Of a DNA stretch of 64,000 nt, positions 26,674 through 35,439 are shown piece by piece (positions within the stretch are counted from its first letter, which is position 1; every line of letters begins with the position of its first letter). The translations under genes and the position numbers were made by a program. The stretch spans positions 558,001 through 622,000 of the forward strand of contig NZ_JAMQOP010000001.1 in NCBI RefSeq assembly GCF_031624495.1, given 5' to 3'. Origin of the DNA: Halogeometricum sp. S1BR25-6 (GTDB lineage: Archaea; Halobacteriota; Halobacteria; Halobacteriales; Haloferacaceae). The notes beneath the pieces were generated by a model. That model ran no database searches. It was not told where the DNA came from and was given only the letters and a program-made list of their open reading frames with translations.

Positions 26674-27630
26674 ATGATTTCGCTCGGCAGTGCGAGTGCG
26701 GCCCCCGGCGAGGCGGACACGGGCCGCCTCGAAGTGGGTGAGATGCGCGACGGGTCGCCCGTGGGGCTTCCCTGCGCCGTCATCAACGGCGCCTCCGACG
26801 GGAAGACGCTCTACCTGCAGGCGGCCTCGGACGGGGACGAACTGAACGGCGTCGGCGTCGTCCAACGGTTGTTTCCGCGCCTCGCCCCCTCGGAACTCTC
26901 CGGTCAGATATTCGTCGTCGGCATCGTCAACTTCCACGCCTTTCAGGTGGCCCAGCACCGGAACCCGATAGACGATACGAAGATGAACCGGGCGTACCCG
27001 GGCGACAGCAACGGCACCTCCTCGGAACGCATCGCGGCGGCGACGTTCGACGTCGCCCGGGAGGCGGACCTTATCGTCGACCTCCACCAGGGGTCGACCT
27101 CGCAGATGATCGACGAGGTTCGGGTTCGATGCGGCCGCCACCACCGCCTCCACGGCGACTGTCTCTCCCTCGCGAAGACGTTCGGGTGCGGCTACGTGTT
27201 GGACCAGAAGGGACCGGACGGCCAACTCGCCCGCGCCGGCCCCGACGAGGGCGTCCCGACCATCGACCCCGAACTCGGGGGCTGCGTCGGGTGGGACGAG
27301 GAGAGCATCCGCAAGGGCGTCCGCGGCGTCGAGAACGTCCTCCACGGCTACGGCTTCCTCGACGGTTCCGTCGAGACGGAACGGCAGACCCGCGCGACGG
27401 GGTTCGACCAGTACGGCGCGCCCGCCGGCGGCCTCGTCCGTTTCCAGAAGAGCCTCGGCGAACGGGTGTCGGCCGGCGACGTGGTGTTCGAGGTGACGGA
27501 CGTGTTCGGCAGCCTCAAAGCCCGCGTCACCGCCGACGGGTCGGGCATCTTCTGGCGCTCCCGCCGCCTCCCGCAGGTCGCCACCGGCGAGTACGTCTGC
27601 TCCGTCGGCACCGACGTCGACAGCTACTGA
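26674..27630 (+). CDS. Succinylglutamate desuccinylase/aspartoacylase family protein
   Basis: 318-residue zinc carboxypeptidase-like deacylase. The usual zinc motif HGxE appears as SDGDELNG (residues 34-41): the His position is Asp while the Glu is kept. The second motif KMNRAYPG and the third zinc ligand in DLHQGS are intact. The C-terminal 90 residues form a barrel-sandwich, biotinyl-like domain (RFQKSLGERVSAGDVVFEV). Members remove acyl groups from amino acids; substrate unknown. It overlaps the next gene by 1 base. Confidence 0.85.
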   Translation: MISLGSASAAPGEADTGRLEVGEMRDGSPVGLPCAVINGASDGKTLYLQAASDGDELNGVGVVQRLFPRLAPSELSGQIFVVGIVNFHAFQVAQHRNPIDDTKMNRAYPGDSNGTSSERIAAATFDVAREADLIVDLHQGSTSQMIDEVRVRCGRHHRLHGDCLSLAKTFGCGYVLDQKGPDGQLARAGPDEGVPTIDPELGGCVGWDEESIRKGVRGVENVLHGYGFLDGSVETERQTRATGFDQYGAPAGGLVRFQKSLGERVSAGDVVFEVTDVFGSLKARVTADGSGIFWRSRRLPQVATGEYVCSVGTDVDSY

Positions 27631-28721
27631 TGTCCCTCTCTTCGCTCTCCCTCCGGTGCTCGGCGTGCGGCGAGACGTACGAGTCCGCGTGGACGTGGCG
27701 CTGTGACTGCGGCGCCCCCCTCGACTTCCTCGCGGACCCACGCCCCTCGCGCGACGCCCCGGACCCGCGCGGATTCGACGACCGGCGCGGCCTCTGGTCG
27801 TTCGCGGACTTCCTGCCCGTCGGCCCGCACGTCACCCTCGGCGAGGGGATGACGCCCCTCGCCGACGCCCCCGAGTGGGACGCCTCGTTCAAACTGGAGT
27901 ACGTCTTCCCCACCGGGTCGTTCAAGGACCGCGGCGCGACGACGACGCTCTCCGTCGCCGCGGAACTCGGCGTCGAGACGGTCGTCGAGGACTCCTCCGG
28001 CAACGCGGGCGCCGCCATCGCCACCTACGCCGCCCGCGCCGGCATCGACGCCGAGATATACGTCCCGGCGTCGGTGAAGGCGTCGAAACTCCGGGCCATC
28101 GAACGCGCCGGCGCGACGCCGGTCCGCGTCGAGGGGTCCCGCGAGGACGTCACCGACGCCTGCGTCGACGCCGTCGAACGGGGGGAGGGCTGGTACGCCT
28201 CCCACGCGTGGAACCCGGCGTTCTTCGCCGGGACGGCCACGTTCGCCCACGAGGTGGCCTATCAGCGCGGGTGGTCCGCGCCCGACGCCGTCGTGACCCC
28301 CCTCGGCCACGGGACGCTCTTCCTCGGCGCCTACCGCGGCTTCCGCGCCCTCCGCGACGCCGGGTGGATAGACGAGATGCCGAAACTGCTGGGCGCGCAG
28401 GCGGCCGGCTACGCCCCCGTCGCCGAGGAGTTGCACGGGCCGAGCGAGGGGACGAACGAGGCTGCGGACGGCATCCAGATACGCGAACCGGCGCGCCTCG
28501 GGCAGATTCTCGCCGCCGTCGACGCCACCGACGGCGACGCCATCGCGCTCTCGGAGTCGGCGGTCGAAGGGGAGCTAGAAGAACTCCACCGCCGCGGCTT
28601 CTACACGGAACCCACCTGCGCCGTCGCGCCCGCCGCCCTCCGCGAGTACCGCGAGCGCGGCGTGCTGTCGCCGGACGACGACGTAGTGGTACCGCTCACG
28701 GGGAGCGGCCTGAAGGGCTGA
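27630..28721 (+). CDS. Threonine synthase-like PLP enzyme
   Basis: 363 residues. An N-terminal zinc ribbon (C10, C13, C25, C27) precedes the fold type II PLP core, with the Schiff-base lysine K99 in TGSFKDRGAT, SSGNAGAAIA for the substrate carboxylate and a late PLTGSG loop. This zinc-ribbon layout is usual for archaeal ThrC-like proteins that convert O-phosphohomoserine to threonine; a paralogue with another substrate cannot be excluded. Its ATG overlaps the TGA of the hydrolase (TGATG), so the two are translationally coupled. Confidence 0.88.
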   Translation: MSLSSLSLRCSACGETYESAWTWRCDCGAPLDFLADPRPSRDAPDPRGFDDRRGLWSFADFLPVGPHVTLGEGMTPLADAPEWDASFKLEYVFPTGSFKDRGATTTLSVAAELGVETVVEDSSGNAGAAIATYAARAGIDAEIYVPASVKASKLRAIERAGATPVRVEGSREDVTDACVDAVERGEGWYASHAWNPAFFAGTATFAHEVAYQRGWSAPDAVVTPLGHGTLFLGAYRGFRALRDAGWIDEMPKLLGAQAAGYAPVAEELHGPSEGTNEAADGIQIREPARLGQILAAVDATDGDAIALSESAVEGELEELHRRGFYTEPTCAVAPAALREYRERGVLSPDDDVVVPLTGSGLKG

Positions 28722-28765
28722 GTTCGCTTCCGCGCGACCGACGACGAAACCGACGAAAAATCGAG

Positions 28766-29047
28766 TTAGCTCGGCCGGCCGGCGTCCCGGCCGGGGGTCT
28801 CCGCGTCCGTCTTCGCCTCACCGCGGTACGTGTCGATTCCGAGTGCGCGGTTGAGCGGGCACTTCTGCGTGATGCCCGTCACCGCGAGGACGGAACCGAC
28901 GACGAGGGCGATTCCCGCGAGGGCGAGACCGAGCGTCCCGGCCGCGACGGTGATCACCCCGCCGAACGCCGCAGCACCGAAGACGACGAGGAGCGGTCCG
29001 ACGACGAGTCGAGCGATGCGGTCGTAGCCACCGACGTTCTTCTGCAT
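28766..29047 (-). CDS. DUF2892 (YgaP-like) membrane protein
   Basis: 93 residues. MQKNVGGYDRIARLVVGPLL is the family start, followed by two membrane helices and the loop ITQKCPLNRALGIDT. The single Cys in KCPLN is conserved in this family. In bacteria the domain is fused to rhodanese in YgaP; here it stands alone. It is probably related to sulfur or redox handling, but this is family inference. Confidence 0.88.
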   Translation of the reverse strand: MQKNVGGYDRIARLVVGPLLVVFGAAAFGGVITVAAGTLGLALAGIALVVGSVLAVTGITQKCPLNRALGIDTYRGEAKTDAETPGRDAGRPS

Positions 29048-29119
29048 TTTTCCTCGTGGTTCCCTACGCCGCGCGAGCGCATAACGGACGCCGCTGTTTC
29101 CCGAAACCGGAGAATCGAG

Positions 29120-29881
29120 CTATCGCTCGTATCGTCGCCGTCGTCCGCTCAGCCGCTCGTCCCAGTCGATCCACTCCTGCTCCCACCCGGTCGGCGCGAA
29201 GTAGCCCGTCTCGTCGCTGTCGAGTTCGGCGTCCTCACGGGCCGTCCGGTTGCGGGCGAGGCCGCTCCGCTGTTCGCCCTCGACGAGGAGGGGTTCGAGG
29301 GCGACCGGACCGTGCTTTTCCACCACCTCGCCCGCGTCGTCGACGCTCACGAGCGTCTGTTTGGGGCCGCCCATCGGGAAGACGAGTCGACCGTCGGGCG
29401 CCAGTTGCGAGACGAGGCGCTCCGGCGGGCCGATGGCAGCCGCCTCGACCAGAATGCGGTCGAACGGCGCGTACTCGGGGAGTCCCTCGGCGCCGTCGCG
29501 GCAGTCGACGAGGACGGCCGAGGCGTCCGCGGACTGGAGGTTCGAGCGGGCCGCGTAAACGAGCGTGCGGTCGATGTCGACGGCGTGAACGTGCGTCTCG
29601 CCGACGATTTCGGCCAGCAGCGCGGCGGTGTAGCCGACCCCCGCGCCGACGACGAGCACGTCCTCGTCGGGGTCCGCCGAGAGCGCCGAGAGGAGTCGGG
29701 CGACGTTCGCCGGCGAGAGGACCGTCGAGCCCTCGTAGTCGCCGTCGCGGTTCTGATACGGGGCGTTCTCGACGAACTCGTGTCGCGGGACGGTTCGCAT
29801 GGCGAGGGCGACGGACTCGGCCACGTCCATCCCGTGTTCGAGGCCGTCGACCATGTCTTCTCGCAGTACCGCGGGGTCCAT
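29120..29881 (-). CDS. pcm: Protein-L-isoaspartate O-methyltransferase
   Basis: 253-residue SAM-dependent enzyme that starts repair of isoaspartyl residues in damaged proteins. Family motifs: RTVPRHEFVE, the SAM-binding VVGAGVGYTAALLAEI, and FDRILVEAA. The C-terminus is extended by about 40 residues (TGYFAPTGWEQEWIDWDERL), as in haloarchaeal members. It is 21 bp downstream of another methyltransferase and probably in the same operon. Confidence 0.92.
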   Translation of the reverse strand: MDPAVLREDMVDGLEHGMDVAESVALAMRTVPRHEFVENAPYQNRDGDYEGSTVLSPANVARLLSALSADPDEDVLVVGAGVGYTAALLAEIVGETHVHAVDIDRTLVYAARSNLQSADASAVLVDCRDGAEGLPEYAPFDRILVEAAAIGPPERLVSQLAPDGRLVFPMGGPKQTLVSVDDAGEVVEKHGPVALEPLLVEGEQRSGLARNRTAREDAELDSDETGYFAPTGWEQEWIDWDERLSGRRRRYER

Positions 29882-29902
29882 ACCTCCTCTCGGAATCCCG
29901 CA

Positions 29903-30856
29903 CTAATCAACCGCACGCTCGGGGCGGCGCGCGACGACGGCCGAGCGGTCGTCGCCGGGTACCGGGCGCACCGTCGTGTCGACGAACCCGGCCGCATCGA
30001 GCCACGAGCGGTACGTCTCCTCGGGGTAGGCGTCGCCGCGGCCGACGCCCAGCGCGCGGACCCGCGCTCGGACGGCCGCGGGCGACCCGTCGCGTAAGGC
30101 GTCCACGACGACGAGCGTCCCGCCCGGTTCGAGGGCGTCGAACGCGGCCGACAGGAGCGTCCGGTTCTCCGCGGGGTCGAACCGGCTCGTCGCCTCCGCC
30201 GCGAACGCGAGGTCGAACGGCCCGCCGGCCTCGAAGTCGGCCGCGCCGGGCACGCCGGCCGCGACGGTCCGAACGTCCCGGTGGGCGAGCATCGGCGCCG
30301 CGGCGTCGACGGCGGCCGGTTCGTCGACGAGCGTCGTCTCGAACCCGCGGGCGGCGAATTCCGTCGCGTACGCGCCCGAGGCGCCGCAGACGTCGAGGAC
30401 GCGGTCCGCCGCGGGCGCCTCGCGGACGGCGGCGGTGACGCGCGCCCGCACCCGCGCCTCGTCCGTCGCGGCGTGCGCCCCCAGTCGGTTCCGCGTCCAC
30501 TCCGCGGGCGGGTCGGGCGCCTCGCCCGTCCGCATCGTCTCGGGGAGGGCGGTCCAGTAGTCGAACAGGTCCAACGCGTGCGGCAGGCGGCCGATGGAGC
30601 GCACGTCGCGCTTGGCGAGGAAGCCGAGGGCGCGGTTCGTTATCTCGTACTCGCCGCCGACCCGGCGGAGGTAGCCGAGGTCCGCGAGCGACTCGACGAG
30701 GGCGCGCGCGGCGGGTTCGGCCACGCCGGCCTCGGCGGCCGCCGACTCGGCCGTTCCTGCGGTGTCGAGGAGCGCCCCCAGGACGCCGCTCCGCCGGGCG
30801 GCCCACAGCACGAACAGTTCCTCCCAATCGAGCGACGACCGGTCTCGCGTCGGCAT
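29903..30856 (-). CDS. Class I SAM methyltransferase with N-terminal winged helix
   Basis: 317 residues. The N-terminal 90 residues form a winged-helix dimerisation domain (GTAESAAAEAGVAEPAARALVESLADLGYL), and the Rossmann domain has VLDVCGASGAYATEF as the SAM motif and LEPGGTLVVVDAL as a late strand. This is the design of small-molecule O-methyltransferases (hydroxyneurosporene/acetylserotonin type). Substrate unknown. The upstream 226 bp to the DUF7344 gene carries promoters in both directions. Confidence 0.88.
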   Translation of the reverse strand: MPTRDRSSLDWEELFVLWAARRSGVLGALLDTAGTAESAAAEAGVAEPAARALVESLADLGYLRRVGGEYEITNRALGFLAKRDVRSIGRLPHALDLFDYWTALPETMRTGEAPDPPAEWTRNRLGAHAATDEARVRARVTAAVREAPAADRVLDVCGASGAYATEFAARGFETTLVDEPAAVDAAAPMLAHRDVRTVAAGVPGAADFEAGGPFDLAFAAEATSRFDPAENRTLLSAAFDALEPGGTLVVVDALRDGSPAAVRARVRALGVGRGDAYPEETYRSWLDAAGFVDTTVRPVPGDDRSAVVARRPERAVD

Positions 30857-31082
30857 ACGTTTCCCGACGGGAGGGCGGGTGAAAGCGACTCCGCTCCGCC
30901 CCGATTTCGCTCGGTGACCCGTCGAAGCGTGGCCATAACATTCTTTAGTAGAGAACTGTTTCGGACCGTTTCACGCCCGAAATCGGCAGACAGCGACCGG
31001 GTTCGTCGAACTCGTTCCAAATCGTTACCCAACGGAACGTACGGGATAGTTAATACATCACTGGCGGTATCTTGCTCTCACG

Positions 31083-31559
31083 ATGGGTGCCCGAGAAACC
31101 TCCGCACACGACTCGGCGTACGACACTCACACCTCCGCGACCCGAACCGACGGCGACCGCTCGGCCCGGCGTGCGCGCATCTCGCGCGACGACGCGTTCC
31201 ACGTCCTCCAAGACAGTCGTCGTCGCGCGGTTATCCGTTTCCTCCTCGCCGAGGGAACGGACACCCCGACGCCGCTCTCGACGCTCGCCGCGTTCGTCGC
31301 GGCCGTCAAGCACGACGACAGCGAGTCGACGGCCGTCGGCGAAATCGGAGAGCGGGTACGCGTGGCGCTTCACCACTCGCACCTGCCGATGCTCGCGGAC
31401 CACGGACTCGTCACCTACGACCACGCGACGCGAACGGTCGAACCGAAACCCCTCCTCGCGGCCCTGGAACCGTTCCTCGACGACGGACTCGGCGCCGAGT
31501 CCGACCTGACGGTCGACCCGGACCGAGTCGACGGACGCGACGTCGGCGACGCTCGCTAA
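31083..31559 (+). CDS. DUF7344-type winged-helix protein
   Basis: 158 residues with one haloarchaeal winged-helix domain: DDAFHVLQDSRRRAVIRFLL, a predicted recognition region and the wing VALHHSHLPMLADHGLVTYD, the pattern of DUF7344. Likely a transcription regulator. The N-terminal 30 residues are polar and disordered. AGTTAATACA (31048-31057) is a TATA box about 30 bp before the ATG, giving an essentially leaderless mRNA. Targets unknown. Confidence 0.82.
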   Translation: MGARETSAHDSAYDTHTSATRTDGDRSARRARISRDDAFHVLQDSRRRAVIRFLLAEGTDTPTPLSTLAAFVAAVKHDDSESTAVGEIGERVRVALHHSHLPMLADHGLVTYDHATRTVEPKPLLAALEPFLDDGLGAESDLTVDPDRVDGRDVGDAR

Positions 31560-31679
31560 CCGCGCTAGCCGGGTCGACGTTCGTCTCCGACGGCCGCCGC
31601 ACCGGTCGGTATCCGGTGGGCCGCTCAAACCCCTTGAGCGTCGGCGTCGGCCGCCGCTACCGGACCCGTTCGGTCACGG

Positions 31680-32336
31680 TCACCAGGCCGACCACGCCGA
31701 GGTGGTCTTGTCGGTGCCGTACAGGCGGTTGACGTCCTTCGCGTACACCATGTCGCCGTCGTGGTCGAGTTTCCCGTGGCGGTACTCCGGCGCGTCGTCG
31801 CGGACGTGGAGGGCCTTCACGAGGAACTCCTCGTCGCCGAACGACTCCGTCTCGCCGACGGTGAACTCGTAGTCGCCGGGAACGTTCACCTTGAAACTCC
31901 GCGTGTTCTCGCGGTAGCCCGTCCCCTCCTTCGGGTTGACCGTGACGTTCACCGAGACGTTGTCGACGGCGCGGGTCCAGATGGTCTCGGCGTCCTCGAC
32001 GGTGGCCTCGTCGACGCGTTGCTCCGGGCCGACTTCGATGCCCGTGATGCGCACGAGCATGATGGCCTCGGGAGTGTCGACGATGAACTCCTCGCCGGCG
32101 GCGACGGTCTCGGTCGGCGATGCGTCCACCATCGTGGTGAACGACTCGCCGTCCTGCGAGATGACGACCTTCCGCTCGACTTCCGTCTCCTCTTCGACCC
32201 GCACTTTGTGGACGTGACTGCACTCCGTACAGCGAACCGTGGCGTGGCCGCCCGGTTTCAGCACCTCGTGCACCGTCTCCTCCGCGGGCGAACAGGAGGG
32301 ACAGTCGACCGCGATGCGGTCCTGCGTGTTGCTCAT
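31680..32336 (-). CDS. HVO_0476-type zinc finger protein
   Basis: 218 residues. The N-terminal zinc finger has C12, C15, C36 and C39 (CPSCSPAE; VRCTECSHVHKV). It is followed by beta-rich segments with VERKVVISQDGES and an OB- or TRAM-like central part, and ends LYGTDKTTSAWSAW. I recognise it as the haloarchaeal HVO_0476 family, and the neighbours (aminopeptidase, GAPDH II, PGK) match the order I recall around that gene. Function unknown; RNA or ribosome binding would fit a zinc ribbon. Confidence 0.82.
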   Translation of the reverse strand: MSNTQDRIAVDCPSCSPAEETVHEVLKPGGHATVRCTECSHVHKVRVEEETEVERKVVISQDGESFTTMVDASPTETVAAGEEFIVDTPEAIMLVRITGIEVGPEQRVDEATVEDAETIWTRAVDNVSVNVTVNPKEGTGYRENTRSFKVNVPGDYEFTVGETESFGDEEFLVKALHVRDDAPEYRHGKLDHDGDMVYAKDVNRLYGTDKTTSAWSAW

Positions 32337-32455
32337 ACGGCCCGTTATCCCGTCACGCCGTAAAAATCCGCGCTTCCGCCGCTCCCGTGAGACGGGTTCT
32401 CTGTCACGGCCGAACGGGACGGTAGTTTGACAGCTACGGCCGACGATCGACGGAT

Positions 32456-32620
32456 ATGGTCGCTCCCGATACGAAAGTCACCGCCGCGTTCGTCGTCCTC
32501 TCCCTCCTGTTGTGGCTCCTCGCGGGGCAGTTCACCGATAGCTCGTGGATACTGTTGGGAATCCTGCTCGGCGTCGGCGTGGTGGTACCGACGCTGGTGA
32601 ACGAGGTGCGAAGTCGGTAG
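32456..32620 (+). CDS. Small two-helix membrane protein
   Basis: 54 residues: MVAPDTKVTAAFVVLSLLLW and a second hydrophobic stretch (ILLGILLGVGVVVPTLV) separated by a short polar turn with a Gly/Gln. It ends in basic NEVRSR, so the termini should be cytoplasmic. Diverges from the zinc finger gene and converges on the aminopeptidase. Too short for a family call; composition and position support a real gene. Confidence 0.6.
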   Translation: MVAPDTKVTAAFVVLSLLLWLLAGQFTDSSWILLGILLGVGVVVPTLVNEVRSR

Positions 32621-32633
32621 TTCGGGTCGCCGA

Positions 32634-33590
32634 CTACTCGGCGCTTGGGAGTTCCACTTCCTCCCCATCTGCATAGACTGTCGGGTCCTTGATGATGCCG
32701 TCCAGATGGAGGGGCGCCTCGGTGTCGCCGCCGATGCCGGCGTCGTCGCCGATGGCGACGTGCACCGTGCCGGCCGCCTTCTCGTCTAAGAGCACCGAGC
32801 CGACGAGGTGGTCGACGCCGACGTTCGTGCCGATGCCGAGTTCGGCGAGGTTGTAGGCGTCGCGGCCGACCTCTTCCGCGCCCGCCTCGACCTGTTCGCG
32901 CACGCTGTCGTCGGAGATGTCGGTCACGTAGCCGTCCTCCACGTCGAATCGGAGCTGTTGACCCCCCTCAAGCAGGCCGTGCGGCATCATCGTTCCGTCG
33001 ACGACGTAGGTGCCGTTCGCGTTCTCGGGGGAGACGAACACCTCGCCCGCCGGGAGGTTCGAGAACCCGCCCGCCTCGTGGACGATACCGGTGTCGGCGC
33101 GCCACTCCCGCGCGCCGGGTTCGAAGGTGATGTCGGTGCCCGAGGGCGTCTCGACGCGGACGACGCTGGCCTCCGTCACCTGTTCGAGCACGTCCAGACA
33201 GTGCCGGGAGATGGCGTCGTAGTCGGCGTCCAACCCGGCGAGGAACACGTCTTCGGTGATACCGGGTAGCGTCGCGCCGCGCGCGCCGCTCTCGCAGGCG
33301 TCGCTGCGGGCGCGGGTGTGACTCAGGCTCTTCGTCGTCGGCGCGAGGAACACGTCCGCCGCGGCCATTGCGGCGGCGACGGCAGTGGGCGGTTCCTCGC
33401 CGTGCTGATTCCCCGGCGGGTAGCGCAGGAGCGTCGCGTCGTCGGTCACGTCCGAGGCGGCGTCGTAGAGCGCTTCGCCGATATCGATGCGCTCGTCGTC
33501 GGTGACGACGACGCAGGATTCGTCCGCTCCGATGGCCATGCACTGGCCGATTGCCGTCTCCGCGGCGTCGCGCAACTCGTCGTCCGTCAT
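32634..33590 (-). CDS. M29-type (AmpS/aminopeptidase T-like) metallopeptidase
   Basis: 318 residues, starting at the ATG at 33590 (MTDDELRDAAE); the upstream 210 bp in frame overlap the GAPDH II promoter and are rejected. Conserved pieces are FEPGAREWRADTG, the LPAGEVFVSPE metal-binding region, LAELGIGTN and GTVHVAIGDD, as in COG2309 aminopeptidases. The family uses two divalent metals to remove N-terminal residues. The protein is shorter than bacterial members (about 370-410), as usual in haloarchaea. Confidence 0.85.
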   Translation of the reverse strand: MTDDELRDAAETAIGQCMAIGADESCVVVTDDERIDIGEALYDAASDVTDDATLLRYPPGNQHGEEPPTAVAAAMAAADVFLAPTTKSLSHTRARSDACESGARGATLPGITEDVFLAGLDADYDAISRHCLDVLEQVTEASVVRVETPSGTDITFEPGAREWRADTGIVHEAGGFSNLPAGEVFVSPENANGTYVVDGTMMPHGLLEGGQQLRFDVEDGYVTDISDDSVREQVEAGAEEVGRDAYNLAELGIGTNVGVDHLVGSVLLDEKAAGTVHVAIGDDAGIGGDTEAPLHLDGIIKDPTVYADGEEVELPSAE

Positions 33591-33744
33591 GCAGCGAACT
33601 GGGTCGGCCGGCCGGTTAGTCGTTCCCATCCGACCCCCGTCTCGCGGTACCGACCGAGTTGACGAACCCGCGAGGAGTAACTCGCGCTCGTACGAATCCT
33701 CCGCGTTACTCGCCGCGGAGTTAATTTCTCCCAAAAAATCCCCG

Positions 33745-33754
33745 AAATAACTAT
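33745..33754 (+). promoter_or_regulatory. TATA box of GAPDH II gene
   Basis: AAATAACTAT lies 27-36 bp before the ATG of the GAPDH II gene, consistent with leaderless transcription. Confidence 0.55.
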
Positions 33755-33780
33755 TGTCCTCGGCCGTCGACACCTCACCG

Positions 33781-34866
33781 ATGATACGAGTGGGTGTCAA
33801 CGGCTACGGCACGATCGGCAAACGCGTGGCCGACGCCGTCGACGCACAACCGGATATGGAACTCGTGGGTGTGGCGAAGACCCAACCGAACTTCGAGGCT
33901 CACACCGCCGTTCAGCGAGGATACTCGATGTACGCCGCGATCCCCGAGCGGATGCCGCTGTTCGCCGAGGCGGGTATCGACGCCGAGGGCGCCGTCGACG
34001 AGATGGTCGCCGACGCCGACGTCGTCGTCGACTGCACGCCGTCGGGAATCGGCGCGGATAACAAGGCCCTCTACGAGTCGCACGACACGCCCGCCGTCTT
34101 CCAGGGCGGCGAGGACGCCGACATCGGCGACGTGAGTTTCGTCGCCCGCGCGAACTACGACGACGCTCTCGGCGCGGATTACGTCCGCGCGGTCTCCTGC
34201 AACACGACCGGCCTCTCGCGGATCGTCGCCCCCCTCGAAGAGGAGTACGGCGTCGAGAAGGTGCGCGCGACGCTCGTCCGCCGGGGCGGCGACCCGGGTC
34301 AGAACTCCCGTGGTCCCATCAACGACATCCTCCCGGACCCGATCGACATCCCGAGTCACCACGGCCCCGACGTGCGGACCATCTTCCCCGATCTGAAGAT
34401 AGACACGCTAGGTCTGAAGGTGCCGGCGACGCTGATGCACGTCCACAGCCTCAACGTCACCCTGGAGGACGACGTGACGGCGGCGCACGTCCGCCAACTC
34501 CTCGAAGCGGAGTCGCGCGTCTTCGTCATCTCCGAGGGGATGGGTATCGACGGCGCGGGCAAACTGAAGGACTTCGCGCACGACGCCGGCCGCCCCCGCG
34601 GCGACCTCTGGGAGAACTGCGTCTGGGGGGAGTCCATCGCCGTCGAGGGCCGCGACCTCTACTTGTTCCAGGCCATCCACCAGGAGTCCGACGTCATCCC
34701 CGAGAACGTCGACGCCATCCGCGCGATGACCGAGTCGGCGAGCAAAGCCGAGAGCGTGGCGACGACCGACGAGTACCTCGGCGTCGGCATCACGGGCGAC
34801 CCCTCGGGGTTCGGTGGCGAGGACCGCTCGGACCGCGTCCCCGGGACGGAACTCGCGGACGACTGA
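33781..34866 (+). CDS. gapB: Glyceraldehyde-3-phosphate dehydrogenase, type II (archaeal)
   Basis: 361-residue archaeal GAPDH. Rossmann start [17 protein letters not shown], catalytic C140 in SCNTTGL, and the archaeal-type [11 protein letters not shown] segment. After the second strand it has KT (VGVAKTQPN), a position that often favours NADP+. In Haloferax the type II enzyme works in gluconeogenesis while type I works in sugar breakdown, from memory. It lies on the opposite strand from pgk and GAPDH I, separated from them by a phosphatase gene, so separate control is expected. Confidence 0.93.
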   Translation: MIRVGVNGYGTIGKRVADAVDAQPDMELVGVAKTQPNFEAHTAVQRGYSMYAAIPERMPLFAEAGIDAEGAVDEMVADADVVVDCTPSGIGADNKALYESHDTPAVFQGGEDADIGDVSFVARANYDDALGADYVRAVSCNTTGLSRIVAPLEEEYGVEKVRATLVRRGGDPGQNSRGPINDILPDPIDIPSHHGPDVRTIFPDLKIDTLGLKVPATLMHVHSLNVTLEDDVTAAHVRQLLEAESRVFVISEGMGIDGAGKLKDFAHDAGRPRGDLWENCVWGESIAVEGRDLYLFQAIHQESDVIPENVDAIRAMTESASKAESVATTDEYLGVGITGDPSGFGGEDRSDRVPGTELADD

Positions 34867-34876
34867 GGACCGAGAC

Positions 34877-35365
34877 TCACACCTCGTAGAACGCCACCTC
34901 TTCCTCCTCGGTGTCTAACAGCGCGACGTGATAGGTGTCGTCGGCGCCGGGAATCGGGAGTCCGCCGGGGTTGACGTGGACGGTGTCGCCTCGCTCCTCG
35001 TAGGTCCGCTGGTGCGTGTGTCCCCGGAAGACGTAGTCGTACGTCCCCGCGTCGACGAGTCCGTCGACCAGCGTCTCGTTCGTCCCGTGGTACAGCGCCA
35101 CCGACGCGCCGTCGAACTCGAACGTCGCGCAGTCGCCGTGGTAGGTGCCGAACGACTCGATTACCGATTGCAGGTTCCACTCGCCGTCGTTGTTACCGCG
35201 GACGGCGTGGAACTCGAAACCGGAATCGAAGACGTTCGCCGTGAACGGTGAGACGACGTCGCCGCAGTGAAGCACGGTTTCGACGCCGGCGTCCTCGAAC
35301 GTCTCGACGGCGCCGCGCGCGAGGTCCAGATTGTCGTGCGTGTCCGAACAGATTCCCACTCTCAT
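34877..35365 (-). CDS. YfcE/MJ0936-type metallophosphoesterase
   Basis: 162 residues. Metal-binding motifs in order: GICSDTHDN (D, H), VLHCGDVVS (D), RGNNDGEW (N, D), and the paired FRGHTHQRT and VNPGGL motif near the end. The family hydrolyses phosphodiesters such as p-nitrophenyl esters or cyclic nucleotides; natural substrate unknown. I use the ATG at 35365 (MRVGICSDTHDN). It sits between GAPDH II and pgk, 10 bp from the GAPDH II stop. Confidence 0.9.
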   Translation of the reverse strand: MRVGICSDTHDNLDLARGAVETFEDAGVETVLHCGDVVSPFTANVFDSGFEFHAVRGNNDGEWNLQSVIESFGTYHGDCATFEFDGASVALYHGTNETLVDGLVDAGTYDYVFRGHTHQRTYEERGDTVHVNPGGLPIPGADDTYHVALLDTEEEEVAFYEV

Positions 35366-35439
35366 GGCCCCGTGTTCGGCGGACGCGCGCAAGAAAGTTG
35401 GCGCGTCGGAGACGCCGGTTCGTCGCAGGTCCGACCGTC

